Part shown: positions 1 through 7,892 of the stretch, one piece after another
Position numbering within the stretch: the first letter of the stretch is position 1
How the letters are laid out: each line of letters begins with the position of its first letter
NCBI GenBank assembly: GCA_023512255.1
Contig: JAILZY010000002.1
Location: 47,062 to 111,061 of the forward strand
Source: a bacterium
GTDB taxonomy: Bacteria; SZUA-182; DTGQ01
Direction: 5' to 3'
Length of the DNA: 64,000 nucleotides
Notes under the pieces: model-generated
The model's database searches: none
The model's input: only the letters and a program-made list of their open reading frames with translations
What the model was told of the DNA's origin: nothing
Made by a program: the position numbers and the translations under genes

Positions 1-18
1 ATCCGTCGAAAGCCGGAA

Positions 19-1650
19 ATGGAGATAAAACTGGAGAAAACTATGGGATTAAGAAAAGTAAAATACAGTAGCAATCTTTTTCTGACTATCCTTATTCTGC
101 TGGGGATTTTAGGAACAATTAACTTTATCTCACACCGCCACTTCATACGCTTCGATCTCACTTCCGAAAAGATGTACAGCATCTCAAAATCCACCCAGAA
201 TGCCCTGGCTAAACTGAACGACGTAGTTAACATCAAGGTGTATTTTTCCAAAGAATTGCCTCCGCAACTGGCTACCCTGAATAGCCAAGTGCGGGACATA
301 CTGGATGAATACAAGGCTTACAGCCACGGTAAGCTTTTGATCGAATTCATTGATCCTGCCTCAGACCAAAGTCTTGAGCAGCGAATGAATTTCATCGGTA
401 TCCCGAAGGTCCAACTGAATGTTTTTCAGAAGGATCAGGCTCAACTGACCAATGTTTATCTTGGAATGATGATTCTCTACCAGGATAAAAAGGAAATCAT
501 TCCCGTAATTCAGGACACCAGAAACCTTGAGTACGATCTGACCAGTGCTATTATTCGGGTTACCCAGAAAGAGCCCAAAACCGTGGGTTTCTTAACCAGC
601 ATCCCAGAGCAAGATTTCAAGGACATGACCACGCGGGTCAGGGAGGATCTTGGCAAGCAGTATACGGTGAATATTCTGGATCTAAAGAAAGAGGAAAAAA
701 TCCCCAGCTCAGTCAATACCCTAATTGTCATGGCGCCAGAGGAAACTAGCGAGCGAGCTCAATACGAAATCGACCAATTTATTATGCGCGGGGGCAAAGC
801 CATTTTCCTCCTGGATACGATAAAAATCGACAAAAAGAACATGCTTCAGACCCAGCAGGTCAAGCACAACCTGGATGATATGCTGACCCACTACGGTGTT
901 AAGGTCAACAACGATCTGGCCCTGGATCGCTACAGTGCTACAGTAGGATTTAATCGTGGATTTTTCAGCTTCCGCATCCCCTATCCCTTCTGGCCAAAAG
1001 CAATCGCTCAGAACCTGGATCAGAAAAGCCCGATCGTCAATAAGCTTGGCTCGATCACCTTCCCCTGGACCAGCTCCCTGGAGCTTCTGACTGGCAGGCT
1101 CAAAACCCTAGGGGCCGAAGGAACCGTTTTGGCCAAAACCTCAACTCATGGTTGGACCACCAGTGGAAGCTATAACCTTGATCCTGGCCAAAGATTTGAG
1201 ATGCCCTCTGAAATGAAAAGCATTCCCCTGGCAGTCCTGGTAAGCGGAAAATTTAAAAGCTTCTTTGAAAATAAGCCGGCTCCACCAAAGACAGCCGCGG
1301 CCACACCTGAGGAGATTCAGTCCCAGGCCCAGGAGTCTCCGATCAAGGAAAGCCCCCTGACCCATATTCTGGTCGTAGGCAACTCCCGTATGATTACCGA
1401 TGGTTTTTATCAGCCGGGCGAGAATGCGAGCTTCTTTCTAAACAGCGTTGACTGGCTGACCATGGGCGATGCTCTCATTGGGATTCGCTCCCGTGAAAAT
1501 ACCGAGCATCCCTTGAAACCCACCGAGCCCCATCAGCGGACCACCATCAGGTATATCAACATCTTCGGGGTTTCGATAATGCTCATTATCTTTGGATTAG
1601 CCAGAGCCTGGCTGAACAATAAACGAAAAACCGCATGGCTCGATAACTAA
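19..1650 (+). CDS. GldG-type ABC transporter auxiliary protein
   Basis: This is a membrane-anchored extracytoplasmic protein of the GldG / ABC_transp_aux family, which accompanies ABC-2 type exporters; the exact substrate is unknown. A transmembrane helix lies near residues 17-37, a long soluble domain follows, and a second helix lies near residues 510-530. The sequence N-RHFIRFDLTSEKMYSIS resembles the family N-terminus. The frame is open to the window edge, so the track start at 19 is not secure. The ATG at 43 (MGLRKVKYS), preceded by GGAG at good spacing, is the more likely start. The DUF4340 gene follows 19 bp later. The ATPase and permease genes probably lie just outside the window. This is a family-level call; the role in gliding known from Bacteroidetes should not be assumed. 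Confidence 0.85.
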   Translation: MEIKLEKTMGLRKVKYSSNLFLTILILLGILGTINFISHRHFIRFDLTSEKMYSISKSTQNALAKLNDVVNIKVYFSKELPPQLATLNSQVRDILDEYKAYSHGKLLIEFIDPASDQSLEQRMNFIGIPKVQLNVFQKDQAQLTNVYLGMMILYQDKKEIIPVIQDTRNLEYDLTSAIIRVTQKEPKTVGFLTSIPEQDFKDMTTRVREDLGKQYTVNILDLKKEEKIPSSVNTLIVMAPEETSERAQYEIDQFIMRGGKAIFLLDTIKIDKKNMLQTQQVKHNLDDMLTHYGVKVNNDLALDRYSATVGFNRGFFSFRIPYPFWPKAIAQNLDQKSPIVNKLGSITFPWTSSLELLTGRLKTLGAEGTVLAKTSTHGWTTSGSYNLDPGQRFEMPSEMKSIPLAVLVSGKFKSFFENKPAPPKTAAATPEEIQSQAQESPIKESPLTHILVVGNSRMITDGFYQPGENASFFLNSVDWLTMGDALIGIRSRENTEHPLKPTEPHQRTTIRYINIFGVSIMLIIFGLARAWLNNKRKTAWLDN

Positions 1651-1669
1651 GTTTGAAGGAGATGAGAGC

Positions 1670-2854
1670 ATGAAATTCAAAAAAACCCTGATTCTTTTTG
1701 TCGTTTTGGTTTTTTTACTTCTCATTGCCTATCTGCTGGAACGCCCCCGAGGAACAATCCAGCCATTGAGCCTGTTCCCCGATTTTACCATTGATGCGGC
1801 CAGTCTGATCCATATCCACAATCGAGGCAACAAGGATGAGGCCCCGGTTACTCTGGTCAAGAGCGGCCAGGATTGGAAGATCGAGAATGAGCAGGGATTT
1901 CCGGCTGATTCTGAACTGGTTAAAAAAGCCTTAGAATCCATATCAGAGCTAAAGAAAGCGAATAATGTAGTCTCCAAAAACCCTGAAAATCAAAAACTCT
2001 ATGAGGTCGATCCCAATCAGGGTATCGAGGTCAAGGTTAGCGACGCAAAAAAGAAGAATTTGGCTAATTTTTTCGTCGGCAAGACAGGCCCGGACTTTAT
2101 GAGCACCTACATCCGCAAGGCTGACTCCAATGAGGTCCTGCTGTGTGAAGGGTATCATCTACGGTCGGCTTTCAGTCGCACGGCGAAAAACTGGTACGAT
2201 CTGAATATCTGTAAATTTACTCCAGAGGAAATCACCAAGATCGAAATCGCCGAGGCGGGAAGAAAACTGACCCTGAAAAAGGATAAGGAAAATTGGCAAC
2301 TTACCGACCCCAATCAGCAGCAGGCACAGGCTAAAAAGAATCTGGCCGACGATATGGCCAATACCCTGTCTCGGCTTCGGGCCATTGATCTTCTCCGGGC
2401 AGAGCCGGATAAATTTGCCGAATATCAACTGAATCCGCCAGCCCGCCAGCTTACTGTCTTTCTGACCGATGGGACAGACAAAAAGATCAGCATCGGCAAG
2501 AAGAACGACCAGAACCAGTACTATGTAAAAGCGGAAAAAGATGTTATTTACCTGGTTGCCCAATACCATGTCGATCGGCTAAATAAAAGTTTCGAAGAGC
2601 TGAAAGAGCCACCCCCTCAGGCAGATCCGAACAGTGCCAAACAGCCGACAGCGGAAAATCCTGCGGCGACAGGAGAAGGGGAAACTTCAGACGCTGAAGG
2701 GAAACCGCAAGATGGATCCGCCGCAAGCACTACAGCGGCCAGCACAGGATCAGTCGCTGGGCAGGCCTCCTTCGGCGCTGGGCAGCCTACCGCGGCTAAG
2801 ACACCACCTGCTGTAGCTGCACCACAGGCTCCGGAGAAGGAGAAGGCCAAATAG
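1670..2854 (+). CDS. DUF4340 domain protein, partner of the GldG-like protein
   Basis: A 394-residue protein with one N-terminal transmembrane segment (about residues 5-22), then a periplasmic region made of repeated beta-rich units typical of DUF4340 (VTLVKSGQDWKIEN, then a second copy near LTLKKDKENWQLTD). The last 70 residues are a low-complexity Pro/Ala/Glu tail ending in lysines. It lies 19 bp downstream of the GldG-like gene and has a GGAG ribosome-binding site, so the two are co-transcribed. In other bacteria DUF4340 genes sit beside GldG-type ABC accessory genes, which supports the pairing; the molecular role is not established. The disordered tail is unusual and may be lineage specific. 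Confidence 0.85.
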   Translation: MKFKKTLILFVVLVFLLLIAYLLERPRGTIQPLSLFPDFTIDAASLIHIHNRGNKDEAPVTLVKSGQDWKIENEQGFPADSELVKKALESISELKKANNVVSKNPENQKLYEVDPNQGIEVKVSDAKKKNLANFFVGKTGPDFMSTYIRKADSNEVLLCEGYHLRSAFSRTAKNWYDLNICKFTPEEITKIEIAEAGRKLTLKKDKENWQLTDPNQQQAQAKKNLADDMANTLSRLRAIDLLRAEPDKFAEYQLNPPARQLTVFLTDGTDKKISIGKKNDQNQYYVKAEKDVIYLVAQYHVDRLNKSFEELKEPPPQADPNSAKQPTAENPAATGEGETSDAEGKPQDGSAASTTAASTGSVAGQASFGAGQPTAAKTPPAVAAPQAPEKEKAK

Positions 2855-2902
2855 CTAAAACCTCAAGCCGCGAGCAGAAATTTTTCGGCCAAAACCGCAT
2901 AA

Positions 2903-2931
2903 CCCAAGGGGGCGGAAACTTCCCCCTTGGG
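2903..2931. terminator. Perfect 10-bp stem-loop after the DUF4340 gene
   Basis: CCCAAGGGGG pairs exactly with CCCCCTTGGG around a 9-base loop. It sits about 50 bp after the stop of the upstream operon, a natural place for a terminator, but no T-run follows. It may act as a 3' stabilising hairpin or a Rho-assisted terminator instead. Confidence 0.4.
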
Positions 2932-3252
2932 CCCACCCCTTAAGGGGAAAAATTTATGCTAAAGTTGTGCAGGTGTATGCGCCTCCCCCAGCCCTACCCG
3001 CACAGGAAAAGAGCCATCAGGGAGAAAACCCTGGGCCCGGACCACTCCTGCGGCCCTACCTCCTGAGGAAAAGCGCCGCGTGGTGCACGCCCCGCATGGT
3101 GATACGCCCTGCATGGTGATACGGCGATGATGATCCCTAATGGCCTTGTTACCCCCTGAAAGGGAAAGCCCCTCAAAGGACAGGAGATGAGGTTATAGTG
3201 AAGAAGGCAATAAGCCTGATGATGATAAGGAGGCCGAAGATATTGCACCAAG

Positions 3253-3268
3253 TTGCATAAATATGCAA
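3253..3268. promoter_or_regulatory. Palindrome upstream of sigma-54 promoter, possible enhancer site
   Basis: TTGCATAAATATGCAA is a perfect 6+4+6 palindrome about 135 bp upstream of the sigma-54 motif at 3401. That is the normal distance for an enhancer-binding activator. Assignment as an activator site is inference; the activator is unknown. Confidence 0.35.
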
Positions 3269-3400
3269 AGTTTTTCATATCCTCTTATTACTAAAAGTGA
3301 ATAAATGAGTGAATAAATGTTTTTAAGACCTTAGGGTAAAGTAAGATTTTAAGATAAAGGTATATAATCCCCGGTTAGAAAAAGATATATATACCCAGCT

Positions 3401-3417
3401 TTGGCACTGAAATTGCA
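3401..3417 (+). promoter_or_regulatory. Sigma-54 (-24/-12) promoter
   Basis: TTGGCACTGAAATTGCA matches the sigma-54 consensus TGGCAC-N5-TTGC exactly in sequence and spacing. It lies about 95 bp upstream of the first secreted Gly/Tyr-rich protein gene and points toward it. The same pattern recurs on the minus strand at 42714-42730 upstream of wza. Confidence 0.8.
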
Positions 3418-3509
3418 AAGTTAATAGTATGTTGATTTTTATCATGATGTTGGCTAGGAAAGCGTTCATAAATAACAGAGTAGAATCTTAAGAAGAGGTT
3501 AGAAATAGC

Positions 3510-4868
3510 ATGAGGTTAGGGGAGAAGTTATTCGGTATTTTTGTAGCTATTGTCGGGATTATTTTAGCGGGGTTTAGGATGACAGAGGTTGTAGATTTAG
3601 CGTATGCCAGCAGTGGGGCGAGGGAAATCGTGTCTATGACTAAAACGGTCAGTGTGGCTAACTCTCCCCGGGTATATGATTCCATCGCTCTCAAGGTAAA
3701 AACTACGCAGCCATTCAAGGTTTGTGTGCAGGTCTATACCTCGGAAGGCGAATATTGGATTACCTATTCGTCGACCTACAGTGGATCACCAAAATACGAT
3801 CAGGAAACAGGTATGATTGAGGCCAGGCTGGGACAGTCTGTAGAGAATGGACAATGGAATACCATCGAATTGAATGTAAGCTTGACCCTGCAAGAGGAGG
3901 CCTTAATCAGTGGCCATGCTCCCTTTAGCCTGCGCAATATCATGAAGATCAGCCTGCTCGGCAGCGACTTTGGGGTCCGCTACGTTAGCGTATTCTATAC
4001 GGACAGCGATGGATCAAAGAAATACCAGCCTCTTGATAAGGATAGGTATGGAAGCGACAATTTCAGTCTACCAGATATTACCCCACCAAGCTACAAAAAA
4101 ACCTGGCAAGGGTGGGAGTTAACCGATCCTGAGTATTTCACCATCCAATATGATGAAAATCTAGTCAGTTATCTCCAGGCTCAAGGCCCTCTGAGTGAAA
4201 GCCACTCAGAAGGCTCTTCCAGTCAAAATCGGACCGGGGATGCCGTTGTCTACTCTCCTACTGATCTGGGCAGCTCTTACTACTCTCCCTACTCAGCCCT
4301 GGGAGGATACTATGACAACTATTATGGGGCCTGGTACGGCGGCCTAGGGTATTATAACTATCTTGGTTATGGATTTCCATTCTTGTACGGCCCGTTTGGG
4401 CTTGGCTACGGCGGTCTCTTCGGCCTCGGCTACGGTCTTCTTGGCCTTGGAGGCTTATTTGGCTATGGGCTGGGTGGCTATTTCTATCCACCGCCACTAT
4501 ATGGGCTTGGCTACGGTCTTGGAGGGTTTGGTCTTCCCTACTCAAGCTACGGCTATCCTTATTCCCTCTATGGCGGCTTCCTCAACTCTCCACTTGGGTT
4601 AGGCTTTTCTTCTCTGCTGGGAACAGAGCTTAGCAGCTCAGATCTATTGAGCAGCCTGTCGAGTCTGCCGACCAATACCATCTCGCTGCCGACTCTTGTC
4701 CCCTCGACCAGTCAGGTGAGTTTATCCTCAATCCTGGGGTTGAGCAATCTGGGAATATCGGGGCTATCCGATATTACCGTACCGATAACTACCTATACAC
4801 CCGGATCGACCACGATCACCTTGCCAGATTTGTCAAGCCTCCTCTCTTCAACCACAAGTACAATTTAA
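3510..4868 (+). CDS. Secreted Gly/Tyr-rich low-complexity protein (paralogue 1)
   Basis: I do not recognise a named family. The 452-residue product starts with a signal peptide-like helix (MRLGEKLFGIFVAIVGIILA), then a folded domain to about residue 190 that is predicted beta-rich. Residues about 250-370 are a Gly/Tyr/Leu/Pro tract (GLGYGLGG, YYDNYYGAWYGG), and the last 80 residues are rich in Ser, Leu and Thr. The N-terminal domain aligns by eye with that of the next gene, including the pattern 'GSPxY..(D/A)..x(I)E..LGxS....W..(I/V)EL', so the two are paralogues. A consensus sigma-54 promoter sits directly upstream. The composition suggests an extracellular matrix, sheath or adhesive structural protein; this is inference. 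Confidence 0.8.
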   Translation: MRLGEKLFGIFVAIVGIILAGFRMTEVVDLAYASSGAREIVSMTKTVSVANSPRVYDSIALKVKTTQPFKVCVQVYTSEGEYWITYSSTYSGSPKYDQETGMIEARLGQSVENGQWNTIELNVSLTLQEEALISGHAPFSLRNIMKISLLGSDFGVRYVSVFYTDSDGSKKYQPLDKDRYGSDNFSLPDITPPSYKKTWQGWELTDPEYFTIQYDENLVSYLQAQGPLSESHSEGSSSQNRTGDAVVYSPTDLGSSYYSPYSALGGYYDNYYGAWYGGLGYYNYLGYGFPFLYGPFGLGYGGLFGLGYGLLGLGGLFGYGLGGYFYPPPLYGLGYGLGGFGLPYSSYGYPYSLYGGFLNSPLGLGFSSLLGTELSSSDLLSSLSSLPTNTISLPTLVPSTSQVSLSSILGLSNLGISGLSDITVPITTYTPGSTTITLPDLSSLLSSTTSTI

Positions 4869-4917
4869 AAGGTACGAGAAAAGATAAGAGACCAGAGAAG
4901 GGGCGGGAGAGAAGGAG

Positions 4918-6138
4918 ATGAAAGAGAAAAACGGGCGGTGGTTAGTAGGGTTATTGGGCCAGTTATGGCGGTGGTTATTGCTCGCCCTAATAGTAGTGGC
5001 CATAGGGTGGGGGACCACCAGGGCAGCGGGAGCAGCCGAGTCTTCCCCAAAGTCAGTCTATATCTTCAAGGAGCTAGAAGGCAGAGCCTATCGACAAGAG
5101 AATATTCGGCTTTCGATCAAGAGCCAGGATTCGCTGATCATTTCCCTGCGCCTTGGGACAAGCAAAGGAACAAGCCGCTGGGTAAATTTTACTACCAGCG
5201 CGGGCTCACCCTCATATCAGGCCGATTTGATCGAAATTCCTCTTGGCCGCTCTATTACCGATGGAGCCTGGCATGAGGTTGAGCTTCTCGACCTTGGGGG
5301 AATCCTTGCCCGAGGTGGAGATACCTATAACCATATCGAGAAGATCGGTATCCGAGGAACAGCTTTCCAGCTGGGGAAGATAGAGTTCTTTTCAGGGGAT
5401 GCCAATGCTCCTATCAGCGTTCAGGTTATGAGCTTTGACCATCCTGAGATCTCGAACATGAATCAGTATGGCTGGTACTCGAATGACAGCAGTATAGAGG
5501 CTACCCTCCATTATCCGCCGGAAGGTGGCTATCTTGAGGTTAAGGGGAAAACATCGGCCCTGTCTCAGCAAACAACTCAAAAGCAGCAGGGTGGACAAAA
5601 GGAGGCGACAGCCTCTTCTTTCAGCCAGCTCTCTGCCAGCCAAAGCTGGTATTTCCCCTTCTCAGCCCCATCGAGCTATCCCTTTTTCTCTGATTGGACC
5701 GCAGGACCTGTCTATCCGCCCTATATACCTCCACTGCGGCCTTTTCCGCCGCTCTTTGGGCTTGGCTATCCACCAGGGACAGCGCCCTATGGCTTTGGTC
5801 CTCAGCCTGTACTCTCTTTACTGACTCTGGCTGGACTGCCGGCATACTTCAGCGATCCCAATCCGGGTTATCCCTACTCGGCAGGGGGGTATAACTTTGC
5901 CACTCTTTTTGCTACCGGCAGCAGCCCTTATCCCTTTGCCAGCCCCTTCCCTGCCCAGACTTACAGCTACCTAGCTCCTCCTCTTGCTCCGTTTGATCCG
6001 ACATATAATATCTATACCTCAACCGTCACTTCTACCCTTGCTCCCACAGCTACCCTCTCCGGGCTCCTGACCGCCATCAGCATTGGTGGCGGTGGAGGAG
6101 GTGGCGGCCCAGGCTTTGCCGGCGGAGCTTTAATCTAG
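4918..6138 (+). CDS. Secreted Pro/Tyr-rich low-complexity protein (paralogue 2)
   Basis: A 406-residue paralogue of the preceding protein, 49 bp downstream and presumably in the same sigma-54 transcript. A hydrophobic signal segment (LWRWLLLALIVVAIGW) is followed by Ala-x-Ala-like cleavage context, then the shared beta-rich domain (about residues 45-165), then a Pro/Tyr/Phe-rich tract from about residue 240 (YPPYIPPLRPFPPLFGLGYP) and a C-terminal run of glycines. The tail is proline-rich where paralogue 1 is glycine-rich, so the tails have diverged faster than the domain. The purine-rich GGGAGAGAAGGAG lies immediately before the ATG. No catalytic motif is visible. A structural role at the cell surface is inferred. 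Confidence 0.8.
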   Translation: MKEKNGRWLVGLLGQLWRWLLLALIVVAIGWGTTRAAGAAESSPKSVYIFKELEGRAYRQENIRLSIKSQDSLIISLRLGTSKGTSRWVNFTTSAGSPSYQADLIEIPLGRSITDGAWHEVELLDLGGILARGGDTYNHIEKIGIRGTAFQLGKIEFFSGDANAPISVQVMSFDHPEISNMNQYGWYSNDSSIEATLHYPPEGGYLEVKGKTSALSQQTTQKQQGGQKEATASSFSQLSASQSWYFPFSAPSSYPFFSDWTAGPVYPPYIPPLRPFPPLFGLGYPPGTAPYGFGPQPVLSLLTLAGLPAYFSDPNPGYPYSAGGYNFATLFATGSSPYPFASPFPAQTYSYLAPPLAPFDPTYNIYTSTVTSTLAPTATLSGLLTAISIGGGGGGGGPGFAGGALI

Positions 6139-6288
6139 GGGGCAGCCTAGGAGCACAAGCCTTGAGCCACTGGGGGGGAACATGAGCCACCGGGGCGGGT
6201 TTGTTTGCAGGCAGCAAAAATCTCTACTATACCTTGAACTTATTGAAAGTTATCTTTCATACCAAACCCACTAAAAATCGAGGGTTCT

Positions 6289-7644
6289 TTATAGAATAGG
6301 CAAATAGCGCTCAATCTCGTAATTTGTCACCCAGGTCCGATACTGCTCCCATTCGATCTTCTTATTTTCAATAAATTTCTCAAAGATATGATCCCCAAGC
6401 GTCTTCCTTACCAATTCGCTTTTTTCCGTCAAGCAGATAGCCTCATAAAGGTCGCCGGGCAGAGACTTTATTCCTCTCCTTTTCCGCTCCTCAGCACTCA
6501 TTTCAAAGATATCCTCTTCGATCGGCTCAGGGATTTCATACCCTTTTTCTATACCCTCAAGACCTGCGGCCAACATAACCGAAAAAGCCAAATAAGGATT
6601 GCAAGCCGGATCAGGACAGCGAAGCTCAACGCGGGTAGCTTTCTCTTTGCCCGGTTTATACATCGGAACTCTAACCAGGGTGGATCTATTTCTCATCGCC
6701 CAGGAGATGTAAACCGGAGCCTCATACCCCGGCACCAGTCTTTTGTACGAATTGACCCATTGGCAGATAATAGAGGTAAACTCAGGGGCATGCTTCAGGA
6801 TGCCGGCAATATAGGCTTTCCCCTCGCGGGAGAGATGATATTTGTCGTTCGGATCAAAGAAAATATTCTTATCGCCCTTGAACAGGGATTGATGGGTATG
6901 CATGCCGCTGCCATTTTGACCCATCAGGGGCTTGGGCATAAAAGTTGCGTAAACGCCATGTTTCATAGCTATCTCTTTGACTATCAGCCGGTAGGTCATA
7001 GCATGATCAGCCATAGTCAGAGCATCGGTATAGCGCAGATCGATTTCATGCTGCGATGGGGCCACTTCGTGGTGAGAGTACTCTACGGCTATTCCCATCC
7101 GCTCAAGGGCTAAAACGGTCTCTTTTCGCAGGTCAGAGGCTAAGTCAAGGGGAGTTTGATCAAAATATCCGCCTTGATCTAGAACTTCCGGCCTTCCATT
7201 GCTGGATTTAAAGTAAAAGTATTCAAGCTCAGGTCCCACATAAAAGGTGTATCCTAGATCGGTCGCTCGCTTCAGATTCCTCTTGAGTACGCCCCGTGGA
7301 TCACCCTTATAAGGAGTGCCGTCAGGCTCGAAAATATCACAAAACATCTGAGCGACCGTAACCTCGCCCGGTTTTTCAGGCAGAATCCGAAAAGTAGTAA
7401 TATCGGGCATGGCGATCATGTCGCTTTCATCAATCCGTGCATAGCCCTGAATGGAAGATCCATCAAAGCCCATGCCGCTTTCCAGGGCGCCTTCAAGCTC
7501 ATCAATATTGATCGAAAAACTCTTTAGAAATCCTAATACATCGGTAAACCACAGATGAATAAACCTGACATGGTTATCAGCAGCCAGCTTCAGAATATAC
7601 TCTTTACTTACTTCCTCATTTTTTGACAATCTATGGTCAGACAT
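6289..7644 (-). CDS. glnA: Glutamine synthetase type I (I-alpha)
   Basis: Forms glutamine from glutamate, ammonia and ATP in the cytoplasm. At 451 residues it has the length of the I-alpha group (Bacillus and archaeal type). Visible signatures are GMGFDGSSIQGY near residue 58, the ATP-binding stretch MGQNGSGMHTHQSLF and the glutamate-binding loop NRSTLVRVP. The longer I-beta form with its adenylylated tyrosine loop is not present, so control by adenylylation is unlikely. A good ribosome-binding site (GGGAGGAA) precedes the ATG. It lies downstream of the gltB-like gene on the same strand but is separated from it by a strong terminator, so it probably has its own promoter. The convergent secreted-protein gene ends 150 bp away. 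Confidence 0.97.
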   Translation of the reverse strand: MSDHRLSKNEEVSKEYILKLAADNHVRFIHLWFTDVLGFLKSFSINIDELEGALESGMGFDGSSIQGYARIDESDMIAMPDITTFRILPEKPGEVTVAQMFCDIFEPDGTPYKGDPRGVLKRNLKRATDLGYTFYVGPELEYFYFKSSNGRPEVLDQGGYFDQTPLDLASDLRKETVLALERMGIAVEYSHHEVAPSQHEIDLRYTDALTMADHAMTYRLIVKEIAMKHGVYATFMPKPLMGQNGSGMHTHQSLFKGDKNIFFDPNDKYHLSREGKAYIAGILKHAPEFTSIICQWVNSYKRLVPGYEAPVYISWAMRNRSTLVRVPMYKPGKEKATRVELRCPDPACNPYLAFSVMLAAGLEGIEKGYEIPEPIEEDIFEMSAEERKRRGIKSLPGDLYEAICLTEKSELVRKTLGDHIFEKFIENKKIEWEQYRTWVTNYEIERYLPIL

Positions 7645-7694
7645 GGATCAAATTCCTCCCAACTATTGCACGGTCAGATGTTTCCCATCTTTTG

Positions 7695-7720
7695 TATAGG
7701 AGTCCTTTATAGGAGTCCCC
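7695..7720. repeat. 13-bp tandem duplication upstream of glnA
   Basis: TATAGGAGTCCTT is followed directly by TATAGGAGTCCCC in the glnA leader. It is one of many short tandem duplications in the intergenic spacers of this window. Confidence 0.7.
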
Positions 7721-7781
7721 ATACTGGAGCCTCCCGTACTCACCCCGCTTGATGGGAGAGGCTAGGTAAGGATGGTGTAAT

Positions 7782-7817
7782 AAAAAGAAGGGGCTGACCA
7801 CAAAGGCCAACCCCTTC
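7782..7817 (-). terminator. Rho-independent terminator of the gltB-like gene
   Basis: On the minus strand GAAGGGGTTGGCC and GGTCAGCCCCTTC form a long stem around TTTGT, followed by a run of five Ts. It lies between the gltB-like gene and glnA and should end the upstream transcript. Confidence 0.88.
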
Positions 7818-7892
7818 AATCCGATCAGGACAAAAAGTTATCGAAACTGAAACTAGTCCAGAATTGGTCATTCTCTTCACGGCAGCAGCAGA

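Larger units (their letters stand above)
2855..3509. other. 655-bp spacer with hairpins, palindrome and sigma-54 promoter
   Basis: No convincing gene is present; the 94-residue minus-strand ORF here is probably a shadow. Just after the DUF4340 gene is a perfect 10-bp stem-loop (2903-2931), then the palindrome CCCCTTAAGGGG. From about 2960 to 3200 the spacer is GC-rich and can fold into nested stems, including CAGGG/CCCTG and ACCAC..GCGGC/GCCGC..GTGGT; I could not match it to a known riboswitch. A 13-bp direct repeat GCATGGTGATACG occurs at 3094 and 3111. The rest is AT-rich and carries the palindrome TTGCATAAATATGCAA and the sigma-54 motif. Confidence 0.6.

Noticed and set aside
2960-3200. 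Possible cyclic-di-GMP (GEMM) or cobalamin riboswitch
   Set aside because: The conserved GEMM core and the B12-box bases are not present; only general GC-rich foldability is visible, and the sigma-54 promoter lies downstream of it.
2994-3278. 94-codon minus-strand ORF in the spacer upstream of the secreted proteins
   Set aside because: Low-complexity basic and Cys-rich translation with no ribosome-binding site or recognisable feature; the DNA looks more like structured RNA than coding sequence.
6388-7113. 241-codon plus-strand ORF opposite glnA
   Set aside because: Antisense shadow of a highly conserved gene with no supporting start signals.
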